Position numbers and translations under genes: made by a program. From Paramacrobiotus metropolitanus (lineage: Eukaryota > Tardigrada > Eutardigrada > Parachela > Macrobiotidae), in the NCBI RefSeq assembly GCF_019649055.1, contig NW_026570221.1:1922001-1986000 (forward strand): a stretch of 64,000 bases of DNA, written 5' to 3'. Below the pieces are notes generated by a model that ran no database searches, was not told the DNA's origin, and saw nothing but the letters and a program-made list of their open reading frames with translations. This document shows, piece by piece, positions 1 through 13,253 of this stretch (position 1 is the first letter of the stretch; every line of letters starts with the position of its first letter).

Positions 1-151
1 GCAAATAGCCTTTTGTTTTACTAACTTTTGGGGATTAGAAATTTATTACATTGCGCAATATTCTAAATAAATCAAATTGAACGGCAACTAATGCAACCTG
101 ACGCTGTTTAATGTCTAGTGTAGAGTAGCTATATTTCTGTATTATTTGCAG

Positions 152-313
152 GCAGCGGGTGCGATCTTGAGCTACATTCTGCTCTTTTCGGAGCTGGCCG
201 AAAACGAAAGCAGTTTAACCTGCAACGCAAACGCGTCACTGCCGCAACAAGAGCTGACTTTATGTAACATTTCTCTGCTCTGTAACATCAGCACAAGCAC
301 GAATTTCTACTAG
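152..313 (+). CDS. Last exon of a chemoreceptor-like 7TM gene (partial)
   Basis: After a 3' splice site ending at 151 (T-rich tract then GCAG) an open frame encodes a hydrophobic segment starting AAGAILSYILLFSELAEN and ends at TAG 311-313. It is 162 nt, exactly the length of the last exon of the next gene (2446-2607), whose protein starts GAGAISSYILLFSELADN. The two are therefore tandem paralogues. This exon would supply the final membrane helix and a short polar tail with N-glycosylation-like NXS/T motifs. The rest of the gene lies before the window. Family assignment rests on the paralogue and is only chemoreceptor-like. Confidence 0.6.
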   Translation, partial: AAGAILSYILLFSELAENESSLTCNANASLPQQELTLCNISLLCNISTSTNFY

Positions 314-1093
314 CGAGTACAGTACGAGAACGGTTGTAGCGGAATGACAGCAATCGTTTTCATTCAGCATATAGTAGTGCAGTTTTGCACTGACGGTTCG
401 CTGCTCTTTAAGTCGATCTCCGAAACGTGATATTACTGGTAATTCCTGCATTGGACATCCCGCCGATCCCGGCGGTCATTCACTTTTTTACGTCCGATCG
501 TTCGCGATGTGATACCTGTCACCTATACAAATAGTATCGTTGAACAAGGGCTGTGCAAACAGCTACGCATTTCTGAAACAGTTTTAAAACTGTTATCGAC
601 AAAGCTAGAAAGCATTAAACAGTAGCATTAACGTGGCTGCTGTTGTTTCCGCCTTTATTCAGACATAATTTGTATCTTGATCAGAATGCAGAGGGCATGT
701 TAAAGGTCACTGTCACATACAACTTTCCAGTCGCTGTTGTACATATCGAGTGTTCAGAAGGGTTTTACGTTACGGATGTTTCCACCATACATTTTTAAGG
801 AAATCGGCAATTCGATATTCCGTCACTTGCGCAAATTAAACATTGAGGAAAAGAAATAGCGTTTTTCCGGTTTTGTTGATCGTGTGACGCAAAATGGCAC
901 ACTCGACATCGATATGGCACTTGCCGTGGGAAATGTGGTCGATAAGGACACAGATTAAGTTGGAACTTCGAATGAGTTACTAACAAAATTCTGTTGAATC
1001 TAGTCTTGTATTATTTTGTAAACACTGCCTTTTTTTCTTCAAAACGTCTGGGGAAGTATTCGTTTAAACGTTACATGACGAAGCTTTTCTAAA
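314..1093. other. Intergenic stretch between tandem receptor genes
   Basis: Nothing gene-like is seen. It should hold the 3' end of the upstream receptor gene and the promoter of the gene starting at 1094; I could not single out a TATA box or initiator. Confidence 0.4.
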
Positions 1094-2607
1094 ATGCAGA
1101 TTACGATAAACGGATTTTGGAGCGCATGGCTTGTATCCTTACAACTATTTGGATTTTTCGTTTATCCCTCTAGCAGCAAAATATCAATAAAACAAATGGT
1201 CTTTAAATTTTTCACCATTATCAATAGTTTGCTACAAGTTGTAGCCTTGAGTTACTGCTGCTACAATGAATTTTCAAAATCCGTCAGAGCGTACGATAAA
1301 TCGTTTATTGCCGTAATGCTGTTCCTGACCACTTGGGTGTTGGATGTCATTGCGACTGCCTACTGTTTTTTTGCCATCTTCCAGTCGAGTGAAGTTATAA
1401 CTGCTTGCGTTCAAAAAGTTACCGCTCACGCTGATTGCTTTTTAGACAACAAAGCAAAATTAAAGATCTGTGTTTTCATTGGATTTAACCTCTTGACAAT
1501 CACTGCCACCTCGACATATAGAGCGATTTATTCGGATGCCGCTCCGTTTACCGCTAATATGCATGCAGATTATGCACTTATAAAAGCGTTGATTCCATTT
1601 CCCCAGTATAAAATTTTATATGTAGTGTACGCTATTCTGTACCGGATTGGGTGCGTCGGAGAATTAATCTTGACTAGTTTTACGGGGTGTTTTGCTGTCG
1701 TGATTGGAAAGCGCTTCACAGCAATCGCCGACATGCTTGAAAACGTAAAACAGCAGAAAAGTAAATGCTCTACCGAGGCTGTTCTGCAGGATCATAAAAA
1801 TCTTGCAGAACAGACCAAAGTATTCGATTCTGCAATGTCCACGGTTAATATTCTGCTGTATATTCGATCCTTGGCTGACGTTACGTACGCCATTTACAAC
1901 ATTGCCTTGGAGTATAAATTAACTCGCGACTTAAGCCTGGATGACTGCATATCACTGGTGGAGGATTTATACTTTTTAATGCTTTATGCTTGTACATTTG
2001 TATATTTAACCGAACAGGTAAGACCAGACTCTTACTGGTAATGCCGATTTGTATAAAGTCTTAATTGTGTTTGTGTAGGCATCTCAAATTACGAAATTCG
2101 CGGACAAAGCTTGTGCTAAGGTCAATCAATACATCGACAAGTATCGCCTGGATCCAGCAGGATTTAGTATGGCCGGCCTGCTGGTTACGAGGCATACTGT
2201 TATCATCGTAAGTCCGATAATATAAGGAAAATGCCTTATGGGTCAAAGCTGAACTTACTAAACGCAATGTTAAGTTATTTGCACATGCGGAGCCAGTCTT
2301 ATGCAAAAGCTGGGAGCTTTAGAAAGCGTAGTATGTACTATATAAGCGCAGCTGCGCAGGCGCTTTGCAGTGCTGTTTGCATAATATGGCGTTAATGTGT
2401 TGTACTTGTGACACTGTGCAAAATAAGCGAAGTTGTTTTATTTAGGGAGCCGGGGCTATTTCCAGCTACATCTTATTATTTTCGGAATTAGCGGATAACA
2501 ACACGTTATCATCAAATTGCGAAAATGTTGTCACGTGGAAGCAACTGCAAGAATTATTAACTAATATGTCTGTACGACATCCATGCAACGTTACCACCAA
2601 CGAGTAA
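1094..2607 (+). CDS. Multi-pass chemoreceptor-like (7TM gustatory-receptor-like) protein, 3 exons
   Basis: Exons 1094-2017, 2079-2207 and 2446-2607, all joined in phase 0 with GTAAGA and GTAAGT donors, give about 404 residues. The first exon encodes most membrane segments, for example near residues 5-25, 38-55, 75-100 and 130-145. The second exon holds a conserved-looking loop and helix (DPAGFSMAGLLVTRHTVII), and the third a last helix (ISSYILLFSEL). A short conserved motif before the final helix, together with three small 3' exons, resembles arthropod gustatory-type receptors, but no diagnostic TYhhhhhQF motif is visible. It is a tandem paralogue of the gene whose last exon is at 152-313. 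Expected location is the plasma membrane; the ligand is unknown. Confidence 0.6.
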
Positions 2608-2990
2608 ATAAGTCGACATGTAAAAGGCTTATTATGAAGTTCATATCTACCGGCGCCTTGTTCAAAATTATTCGTATTTACAGCAAGAAATGACTTACCG
2701 AAATGCATGTTCATGCAGTATTTGGTGTTTAGGTCACCCTAGGTAAAGGATATTAATTTGGCAACGCACCGTCGCACTATGCCACCGTTCGCGTGCTGTT
2801 TAGTTGTAAGCCACGGCATGCGAATAAAACATCATCAGTTTACCACTAATAAATTTATCATCATCCCGCTCTACATCACATTAATGTTAATTACACCAAA
2901 CCGATATCACAGGACTCGCATTAGTTTCAATGTACTGCTTGCTACTGCTATTCCAATAGGTTTATAATGCCCGGATTCTAGGACGGTATA
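2608..2990. other. Gap between convergent genes
   Basis: About 380 bases between the 3' end of the receptor gene on + and the stop codon of receptor cyclase A on -. I see no gene in it. Confidence 0.4.
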
Positions 2991-5900
2991 TCACTCCAGC
3001 AGGCAGTAGATTTCGAGGTTTCCTTTGCCCTGTTGGAACAAAAACGTATTATGTGTTTTAGCCATCTACATACATTTCCTGCGCCCATGTGGCTTATACG
3101 TATTATAGCAAAACTATCATTATTAAGATTTATTACTGTATTAAAAGCACTGCTGAAGAGAAGCATGCGGTATGTCAATGCTTACCATATTAGCAGTAGT
3201 ACGCGTATACCTAAGTACAGTACTACAGTGTATACGAACGCAAGCGTAAGTTCAGAAAGGTCACCTTAAAAAACACTTGACCCCGGTATTCAGTTGGCAG
3301 CGCCGTCTGCCCAATTAAATCTTTTGTCGCCTGGGTGATTTGGATGGTCCAGTCAGTATTGTTTGCGGCCACTCGTGAAGCCGTATTAATCGTGTCGCCA
3401 AATCTGGTAATTAGAAGACAGACCTATTTAACCAATAACCGAAGCCAAAAAACCGTCTTAACGCACAAGCAGTATCGTGGTCGTGTTGTACCGACAATTC
3501 CGGCGACGCATGGCCCTACGACCAGTTACGCGATTATTTTCGAGGTTGGCGTTTTGTTGTGCCAGTAATTACATTTACCGGTATTGATCCCTATTTTTAC
3601 GTTCAAACTATGCGACATGCGTCTGGCAATTTCTGGAAATGCCTTTCGGAATCCCTGAGCGCAGAAGCAAATTTCTTGGGCATGACGTGTTTCGTTGCGC
3701 TCTGGTACACCGCTGGCAACCTAAAATGGTTTTGAAAGAAAATAATGCTACTGTTATTCCCTCTTTTCTTGTACGTTACATTAGAAAATCCGCGTTTGTA
3801 CATCAATCTGCTTCTACGGTATACTGTAAACCGGTATACTTTGTTGAGCGACGAAAATACGCGTTTGACTCACCATATAACTGTCATTGATAGTCTCCAC
3901 CTTGTACGCGTCATAGCGACCCACGATGTTGTCGAACGAAAGAAACATTTCATCCAGGAATTTGATTATAAGCAAAGGATAATCTGTATTGTCGATAACA
4001 AATTCAGCGAAACCAACAGTGTAAGAGAACATCAAGGAGATGCACTCGAAATGTTCGGGTGGGATTGTTTTCTCAGTTTTCAGCCGTATAACAATCTGTC
4101 TGAAAGCATCATCTGCGTGAACGGCTACTACTACTGTACGGCTGGAGATTGTCAGTGTATGTCGCCTCTACCTTGGAAGCAGTTCACTCAGCAGGGTCTG
4201 ATTGGCGTCGATTTCTTTAACCAGTTCATGGGTTCGCTCCGTAACTGCATCTTCCAGCTGAAACGCGTGTCTTTGCAGTCGTTGAAGAATGTTATCGGTG
4301 AGGTTTCTTTTGCCGGTATCAAACATTTTGGAAAAAACTCTTCGAATGACATTTATCGTTGGTCGTTGACCGGGGTCATTTTCCCGGCATTTGGCTACGA
4401 GTGATTGAAATCCAGCAGCAACTGCTGGAGAAATATTACTGTGTTCTTCTAAAAAATACAAAAAAGCCATTACAGCGTTTTGCTCTTATTAGGCCAAAAA
4501 TATTAGTCCTCACGTGTTGGTGCGGTAAAATTAATAAATCCGGTTATAGCACCTGGGTCGGTGTACTCGGGTAGCAGTTGCTTGATTATACAGGAAAATA
4601 CAAAGATATCCGACGCTGACGTTGTTGACCGGCTCCACAAATCCATGCTTTGCACTCGCAGTTCGGGGGCGACGTAGTCCATATCCTTTTCCTGGGTGAC
4701 GTCTTTCAAAATGTCTATGTATGCCAACCCGGAGATTTGCAAAACGAAGCGCTTATTAACCAGACATCTCTTTAGATGGAGACGCCCATGTCGTTTCAGT
4801 GAAGAATGATGGATGGCATACAGTCCCTATCCAAACATATTAATATAACTTATTTCTTGATTGCGAGGAGGGTTAATTTGGGTGTTTTACCATATTGCAT
4901 GTATATACATCATACATATACACATGATCATGATACATCCGTTAATTTGTAAATTTTTTGTTTATCAAAAAGTAAACTGTTAGTGTTAGTAATACAGACT
5001 GATGAAATTCCGTGAAATATCTATACTCCATTTACTTGTTTTATGTACCTCAATAAAATCACCCGCTAAACTGATTCTCAGATCCGGGTCTTGCATCTCT
5101 GCAGTTTTCAAAATATCGGCTAAGCTTCCCTTTTCGGCAAAGTCGTTTACCATCAGTAATCTGCCATCAACTGCTATGATACCGTATAACAGTCCGACAT
5201 TGGGATGCGAGAACTCCCGTAGCTGCAAACGTTAAAGCAATGATTTCCGATTTTCATAGATCTTTTTTAACAAATGTACCTTCCGTAGCGCACAAAGCGA
5301 TTTCCGGTCGGGGAACGGCGCGTTCGGAGGAACTGCAGAGTTGTGCACCCATACAATTTGCTCTTCGGGTACCATTAAGCACTTGCCGGTGAAAGAATTT
5401 TCATTTTGATTTCGTTGGTTTAGCGATTTTAATTCCGGTAATGCCTTTGCAAACAAACAAAATCGGTATAGTTAGCTAAATCACCTTTAATTGTGCAGCA
5501 TTAGGCAATATTAAACTGCAGTGCATAATTCAAAAAAGCTGCTTACATGTAAAAAGTAAAACACTGAAGATTTACCTGAATATCTGCAAGTCTTTCAACC
5601 GGCATTTTCCACCAAAAATCGTGCATTCTTTGGATTCGATGCTTGCTAAATAAATTGTAATTCTTCAAATGCTTTGTTTTATTATCGTTCGATAATAGTT
5701 ATAAGTACAAAAATATTATGTTGATGATGATTTGATCCGAACCAAGATGAACGTAATACTTTATCTATTAGAGTAGCTATAGGCAATTTAGTATCTAAAA
5801 ATCGATGGCGATTTTTAGTATAACTTCTAGCCTCCGTACATATAAAATCCCATTGCCACTAGCATCATGAGGACTGGCAGACAAACTCCCAGAACGGTCG

Positions 5901-8900
5901 CGACAGTAGAATCTGTTGATCCAAAACTGCTTTACATACGAGTACATGTTGTTGCACGGGCTGTTGTTGGCAGAAATATATCGTGTTCATTTCTTTACAA
6001 ACCTGGCTTTCGGCACCGTTCAGCATCACCGGTAAAGCCGCACCACGGTTGACTCGGTGGAGGAAGACCTGTTTTGGTTGCCCACGTAATATTCGTTCCC
6101 GGTATTGACTTGACTTTGGAGTTTGTTGAATCACAGATCATCTTCCTCTGTTTCGATGCGAATCAAATGGACCGCGCGCAACCGAAACCATTTAGAGATT
6201 TTCTTACCTCAAACTCGCCCGTTAGTGTACTGAAAGCATTGACGCAGACTTTGTTTTGTCGCTCTCCGTACTGATCAATACGGAATGCTCCAATAACCGG
6301 AACGAGAAACTGTCGGTTTTGTAGACGTTTGGTAAGTAATCGAGCATTTGTTGTGTCTTCTCCGGCCGCAATACTTTCGTTGATGGCCTGAGTAAGGGTC
6401 GAATTACAATACTCAAATAAAGCGACCATGCGCAAATTTAAGTAAACAGCAAGGTTTATGTGTTATTGTATTATACAAGCTATAGGAGAAATATAAAGTC
6501 CCTGCAACACTAATTTGTTTTTCGTTTAATACGGTACCTGAGCTAAAGTATGGACGAGGGCGTATGCTGTTACGCTGAACTCATTGGGCTGCAAAACACT
6601 GATATATTTTTTTTATGTTTATCGTGCGTCAGGAAGTCGCTAAGCAAAGTCGGATATTTATGTTTAAGATTTCCATAATAATATCGTTACTCAAAATAAT
6701 CTTAGGGCATTTGTAACTTGGAAAACAAGGGCTTACACCGCTTTTAAGGGGGTAGGTAGAATTATAATCCAGAGCCGTTCGTCGTCTCCATTCTGCCCGT
6801 AAACGGTCTATACCGGTGTCATAATCCCAGCAATTGATTATCTGTAATAAGCCGCGATAGGCAACTTTGGCAATCTGCAAGACGAGAAAATCGACCACAT
6901 GTTAGGTGTGTCACGTTGTACACTACGAGCACAGTCAATACATTGGTAGCTCGCGTCATACCTCTTGGCTAAATGTCAGCTGTTTAACTACTGTACTTAG
7001 GAAAACCTTGTCTCTCTTATTTATTACGTAGTTTGATCACATATGGCTTAAGTCAGTAAACATAAGATCAATAATTATGATGGAAATACTCTGTAATAGC
7101 AGACCGAGAATTACAGCGAAGCAGTTTAAAAAACAACGCGACAATGCGGCCAGAACTCAGGGGAATTTCGGGTGCAGTCGTAACCTTGATGACCTTTAAT
7201 TTTTCGAAGTTTATTATTCTCCTTTATTGGCAGCCTTATTTTCAAAAGAAATTATTTGTTTTATTTTCTTTACCTCATCATCAACTTCGAATCGCTGCCA
7301 CGTCGGTGGTCCGAGTGAATGTTCGGCTAAATTCACCGCAAACCAAACCTACAGCCAAGCATTTCGATCACTTAAAGAGTACGAGTGATATTAAATATGT
7401 ATTGGAGCAAAGAACATCAATAACATCCGTTTAGGCACGTAAAATCCATACATATTCTTCATTTGTTTGGTTCCGTATATAAGCGCGAATCTGTAAAATA
7501 ATAAATAATTCTGGTGTGCAAGTCGGTAGATTTTCCACAGCACACAGTAAATTACGGCCATGTCTGGCAGTATTACCATGATTTCTCTCGTTACCCAAGG
7601 AGGCACGGCTAAGAAAACAACTGCAAAAAAACCCAACTGCAGTCGTTTCTGTTTGGTTGGAATTAAGTTTAATATAAGGCTCCGTGCTCTAACCAGTAAG
7701 TTGTACACTAAATTAAATATGTTAATTTTGTAATACAAAAATTGCCAAGGTGGAAACATGCAAAGTTGCGAAATTGAACCTGATGTTGTATTTGTTATTG
7801 CTGACATACCGCGACATCGCTCTCCAATGCGGGTCAATAGGGACTCAAAATTCCACTCTTTGTAACGATATGGATCCTGCACTGCAGGAAGGATTGGATT
7901 TCTACCCCCGGTGAGTAAATTTTGACGAAACGAACAAGACGCTGGTAAGTCCAGGCATTAAAAGGCATGAGACCGGAAATATCATATATGTATCCGATGG
8001 TCGTCCAGTTGTAACGCGCGCACAAATCCGCGATCACCGTCGCATACAGATCATATTGGACCGGACCGACTTCTAGCGTCGTGGGAAAAAGCTCCCGATC
8101 CCGGAATTTTGAAAAAATAGTTCCACTGGAAAGAATTTCAATAATATTATCGGCAGAAAATCTTTAAAATGCTTTAGCAGCAAGCAAAAAATTTTAGGAG
8201 TTTTTTTTATCGTACAGTACAGATATATATGTCGACTACACAACCACAACGTATTCTGGAACCGGTCAAATTACAGTAGATACTACAGCATGTTAAGAAG
8301 ACTTAGACTTGGATAATGTACGTCAATACTATCCAAAAAGTTGCCCGCAAACATACCATGACGCTATTAAAATGTTCCATTCTGCAAAAAAAGGCTGCAA
8401 ATATATCCCGATATTCGGATTTCCAAAAATTTACTTACGATTTCGGAACGTTTTGCTATATACCAGTACAATACCTTTGCCTAAATGAGCGAACGTTGGC
8501 GAATCGTCACAACCTGCAAAACAGTCAATATATTTCTGCTTAATTTCTGAATTGTGAATGCCTGCTTGGCTTAATTAATTTAAATCCTCGCACCCGCGTA
8601 AATAAAAATTAAAACATCTTTCTTTCGATTGGCAGTAGAGCGATTAGCACGTCGGTAATAGTAGTCCACCACATCCGTAAAATAAGCACCATTATCAACA
8701 CAGTCCTTAACGTTCGCACTGGACACATAAATTTGTGACAAATCGAATGAACTGCCGAATGTCTGCTGTACTTCGGTAACAGCCAAGTCAAATCCGGGAC
8801 CCATAAATGGTAAACACTGCACCAAATAAGGGGGCCAGTTTCCATACAACATTAATGTGACATTCAGCGCTTTCACGTTAAGGATATTTCTGCATAGCAC

Positions 8901-8945
8901 TAAAACAAGTACTCGTACGGATGTCCTGGATACCTTTGTGATCAT
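2991..8945 (-). CDS. Receptor guanylyl cyclase A (22 exons; frame lesion in exon 4)
   Basis: Coding exons from 5' to 3': 8594-8945, 8475-8513, 8357-8381, 7810-8125, 7577-7620, 7452-7490, 7274-7348, 6737-6874, 6538-6588, 6208-6387, 6003-6147, 5840-5912, 5576-5645, 5280-5444, 5049-5222, 4514-4826, 4172-4448, 3874-4099, 3579-3720, 3467-3515, 3265-3403, 2991-3029. Exon 1 holds a signal peptide and the start of the ANF-receptor ligand-binding fold; exons 2-11 complete the ectodomain. Exon 12 is the membrane helix, 13-17 the kinase-homology domain and the coiled coil (LEDAVTERTHELVKEI), and 18-21 the cyclase domain. Exon 22 ends GKGNLEIYCLLE. The first metal-site Asp is Tyr (FSYTVGF); the second remains (ETINDSY), as do the guanine-recognition Glu and Cys (KVET, PRYC). 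Exon 4 is 316 nt against 314 in genes B and C, so the frame breaks at a GGGGG run near 7901-7906. This is either a sequencing error or a pseudogene. Confidence 0.8.
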
Positions 8946-10515
8946 GCTTCGGATTTCAGGATAAAATCCAGTAAATGATGGGTTTTCTCTCATATGGCCA
9001 AAACTAAATGCAGGCTAATGCGGCTAGATGACTTAAGCGCAACTGTAGCGATGGTATTCATTTTATGGATTCAGTAGGCTGAAGTGGAAAGTTCACATCC
9101 TGTGATCGCGGCTTTCGTTACGGAAAGAGGATGCCGGCTTATACCGGAAGCCGATTTGACAGGTAAAGACGATGCCGCAGATGAGCCAGTAGGATACCAA
9201 TAAAGAAATTCGACCGACAAACGCAGTTAACTGGCAGATATGTCGTTTCTGTTTATGCAAGCCAAACCGGCTGGGGAACGCCAGCAGAAGACAGGATGAT
9301 ACGGCTTCTCATCTCCTTTCTTTTAAAACAAAAATAACCGCACCGGAATGTTCCAGCTTCGTAAGTAAAACGCGAAAACGATTCCATTTCCCGAAACTTT
9401 AACGGCTGGAAATAAAATATGTAGTCTTTAAAGATTTATTGAATCTCCAATACTCCATCACATGCAGTACTAGTAGTACGTATACCGTATTCTTATTGCA
9501 CGTGTTACTGCTGTAAATTTAAAAAGCAGACTACAGTACTTCGAAAGTACACAAGACTTAAAAAGTACATTAACTGTATTACGGTAGCATCCTGCACCTC
9601 TTCAATATAATGCTTAAAGTAAGCACCAATCTACATTTCCACTGATACCCTCTTGTTTGCACTGTAACCTGCTGATATTGGAGTTTCCACTGTCTACCAG
9701 TATCTGTAACTGTGAATTTATCTTAAACATTGCAATAATATTGCTACACATGCCTTCATCCTTCGGACCAAACGGAAATCTCATGGGAGTTTTTAGAGTG
9801 GTGCTTTGGCATAAGGTTGGATGTTTAGGTAAGTAAAACAGAATTTCATCGAAACAGCGGTAAATAAACGTGAGATCTTGTTTCCAGTTTTTGCAAATCT
9901 GAGGCCGAATATATATATATATATATTTTGTCTGTTGCAGTTTTCCTGGCTTAGTTGGATAAATTTCTTTTTCTACAAATGAGCGCAATACAGAGCATGT
10001 TGGTCTTAGGTTCCGTCTGCCATCGTCAGAAAGGTCAGTCGCTCTTAGTTTCGATCAAAAATGTAGCTGTTATGGCTAACCTGACCACTTACAACGTCAA
10101 CAAAACAAACAGTTTCCTCAATCAGAATCTCGAGACAATCAATAGTGCATTGTGACAGCTATGGGATTCAGTGCTATCAGGTTTTCATTAAGTATTAACA
10201 CACTGCTCATCTGAAATGTGTATTACCTGATTGGTATGCCTGAAACAAGGAAGACGTTGATAGATGGTTGTTTCCTCGCTCGTATCGTACAAGGGCGTTT
10301 GTATTTACTTTATAAAATATCACCATATGGTGCCGAACGCCCCGCGTCGTTAAGCGCCGCGTTGCTTTTCACAACGACATTGGAAATGTTTATGAAAACG
10401 AGTCTTACGGAACGAAAGAGAGAACCAGACGATTCTGTAGACGATTTAACTGAAGGTTGAGCTGGATGTACGATGCGATACTTGCGGCGCCGTCACCAAT
10501 AGACTTCTGAATGTT
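8946..10515. other. Intergenic region upstream of receptor cyclase A
   Basis: Short open frames occur on both strands but none shows a recognisable domain, splice structure or similarity to the other genes here. A run of TA dinucleotides lies near 9910-9926. Confidence 0.35.
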
Positions 10516-11784
10516 TTGCAAGTCGCAACGAAGCAGTTCTGCTTTACTCTAGTTTTTTGGGGTCTAGGTATGGGAACGTCCGTTATGTGTTCAAATAATC
10601 ATGGAATATCCTGGAACTTGCGCTGTATACTGCCGTTAGATTATTCACTTCCAGAAAAAGACAGTGTGAAATGCTGCCGGCGCAGTGTGCTGCAAGACAA
10701 GCGCTTATTGACATGCTACGTGGCTAAAGGAATTAAAATCATATACATTACCGTTGTTATTTTGTATTTGCTGTGTGCATCGTACTATCTTCTTTCAACA
10801 AGTCACATCCGTTGTGGCCTTTCTGGAGTCAGCGAAATACCTCGTTAAACAAGCCTTATCCGTCTCCATACTGTTGATATTTATAGGCAAGCGAGCTACC
10901 TTTCATAAAATTTGTTACGCGAAGAAAAGTTTCATCAAAGCTAATGATGGTCTTGGAACAAGCGATTTACATATACGAAAACTGGAGTTAGGCCTTTTCA
11001 TATTGTATGTTTTTGTGGGGATCTTAAATTATGCACTGGTCGCTTTGGATTACACGGTCGGAATGAACGCGACATCCCGTATTGTGCAGCCATTTCAACC
11101 ATTCTCGAATTACACTTTCGACTTCTTCAGTATCGAAGCTTTGACGCTTCCGTTCATGGACTTTCCGGTGTACTTTTCACAAGTAGTAATCACGATATTC
11201 TGCGCGCATGCGTATTTTGGCAAAAGATCTGTGGGAAAGATGGTGGATATCTTTCTTGCGGACAAAGAAATGCTGACAACCAAAGACGTGGACAAGATGA
11301 TGTTGTACAGATCCGCGCTAAGAAGCTATTTCAAAGCTGTTGAACAATCTTTTTCGCTGATAAATTTATTGCAGATTATTTCACACGGATTCCCCATACT
11401 CAGTTATCTGCATAGCTTTACCAAAGTGTGCGATGTGGAAGTGTCTCGAGCACTGGTCTTATTTCTCCCCTCTATGATTATGCTGCTAAATATTTTCGTA
11501 TTGGCTGTACAGGTCGGTTTTATGATCACATTTCAGGAACAGGTAACAAAAAAATTCCCAGATATACAAGCTTGGCATTTCCGTTTTTTAAGCGAGAATT
11601 AATTAAGTGGTGCTTTAAAACTAGGTGGATCGTTTGATTGGAAAACTGTTCCAATTAACGGATAAAGTTTCCACCGAAGCAACACTCGAAGAATTTGCCA
11701 CAATTAATCATTTTCGGATGACCTTGCTGGATTTCAGGCAGACACCACTGAGATTTACAGCTGCAAAATTCTTCGTCATAGATC
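10516..11784 (+). pseudogene. Chemoreceptor-like 7TM gene, frameshifted and lacking its last helix
   Basis: Several hydrophobic segments are encoded in two frames. The frame from 10516 (true start uncertain) covers the first segments, ending near YITVVILYLLCASYYLL. The protein then continues in another frame from about 10795 (VTSVVAFLESAKYL) to a donor after FQEQ at 11542/11543. A second exon starts at 11625 and ends in a block (TPLRFTAAKFFVID) matching the 13324-13500 exon of the gene on the opposite strand (APLRFVAGGLFNID). The last membrane exon expected from relatives is not found; instead a 31 bp direct repeat lies where the exon should end. No plausible intron explains the frame change at about 10790. 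I therefore call it a probable pseudogene, though a sequencing indel is possible. Confidence 0.5.
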
Positions 11785-11846
11785 TGACGTGTGGGAGTAG
11801 GATCACACGCCGGAGTGACGTGTGGGAGTAGGATCACACGCCGGAG
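11785..11846. repeat. 31 bp perfect tandem duplication at the end of a receptor exon
   Basis: Two adjacent identical 31 bp units (11785-11815 and 11816-11846) begin TGACGTGTGGGAG. The duplication sits exactly where the receptor exon beginning at 11625 should reach its donor, and reading runs on into stop codons. Confidence 0.85.
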
Positions 11847-12590
11847 TATGTACGGATGCTGACTGTCCGCCTTCCACCTGCAACGTAAAGGATAATCTAG
11901 TCAATCTCTTCTGTGATTTGCTGTTCTCTTTTACTAGCGGTGTATATGATGTCATAACGCGAAGTCTATATAAGTTCATGTCGCCACTAATATCGGCAAT
12001 CAGTAGTCTGAGATTTACTTCTGAGACTGCTTCTAATTACGATTTCCTAGCGTTGTGAACTGTGATGTGAATTGGATAAAGAGACAGCAATACTTGTTCC
12101 TTCTGATGTACATGATCGATCCCGGATTATTGCATAGAATACAGGTTTGCTCGTGACACAATCGTCCTAGCTCTTGCCGATCCTCACAGGACTTACGACC
12201 GGAGGTTGTAGTTGGACTCTTCGTTAGGGATTCCTGAGTTCCCGTGTTCCTGAATCGTTCGTCTTATTTCCACCATAGTTCTTCTGTTACAGTTTGAGAG
12301 TACGAGGGCCTACCGACTGACATTTACAGGCGTGGAAGAGTAAAGATTGTTCATGGAGCCTCAAACGGCGTGAACGCTTATACACGACAGATCGAGGATT
12401 TATTGCTGCGGTATGTACTTTGTTGTTCATCCCGTCAGCGCAATGTTTATTATGGCTCGCATTTGTTTATTTGCTTTAGATGACGGGATGTTTCATGACT
12501 TACGCAGTTGTGGTTAAAGAAATCCTTAAAGAAGCAACAGTTGCCGCTCATGTACAGTAGCTTCGTATCGACTGTAGTGTGGTTTTGTAT
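11847..12590. other. Intergenic stretch with no gene
   Basis: No open frame with a recognisable domain and no repeat beyond short motifs were seen. Confidence 0.3.
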
Positions 12591-13240
12591 TCGAATAATG
12601 CTACGAATTTGGAATAATGCTAAGCATTATACCATTTCAGCCAATTTGTATGTGCTTAGCATTATTCAAGATGAGATAATTTGTATATTTGCTAAGCATT
12701 ATCCAAATTGCTAGAATTTGAATATTGCTGAGCTTTATACTAAATAGCGTTTTCGGAATAATGCTAAAAACGATACAAAATTAAAAGTATAAAATTTTTA
12801 ATGTGCTTGAATTTATTTAAATGTGCTTATTAGAATTTGCACATTGCTATTTAAAGTTTGCACATTTGCACTTAGTTTGGACACAATGTGCGACCAAAAT
12901 AAACCGCATTGTAGCTTATTTCGGTCGCACATTATGTCCATACGACTCCACAGGCACGGTGCAGTATGTACTACATACTGCGGCTCCGTTTTTCGGGTTT
13001 TCCGATTAAATTTAAGTACATTAAAAATTTTGGAAATTGCGATTCTATATGCCTCTTAGCATTATTCCAAAATCGCTAATTGGTATAATGCTTAGCATTA
13101 TTCTTAACCTCCTGCATTTGTATAATGCTTAGCAATATTCGTAATTTACGAATTTGTATAATGCTCAGCATTATACTAATTCAGTGGGTTACGAATAATG
13201 CTAAGCATTATACAAATATAAATACGAATCAATTCTGCTT
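12591..13240. mobile_element. Foldback (palindrome-array) element
   Basis: An AT-rich block in which the palindrome ATAATGCTAAGCATTAT or a variant recurs on both sides of a central inverted repeat. Good copies lie near 12614, 12652, 12688, 13056, 13083, 13119, 13159 and 13193. The central inverted repeat has 25 nt arms at 12878-12902 and 12916-12940 (around TGTGCGACC / GGTCGCACA). The overall two-fold symmetry, with the centre near 12909, suggests a non-coding foldback transposon or similar element. No coding capacity or clear target duplication was found. Confidence 0.5.
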
Positions 13241-13253
13241 AGCAAAAGCCACA

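Noticed and set aside
3745-4404. A 219-codon open frame on the + strand
   Set aside because: It is antisense to well-supported kinase-homology and cyclase exons of gene A; its codons are explained by the minus-strand gene.
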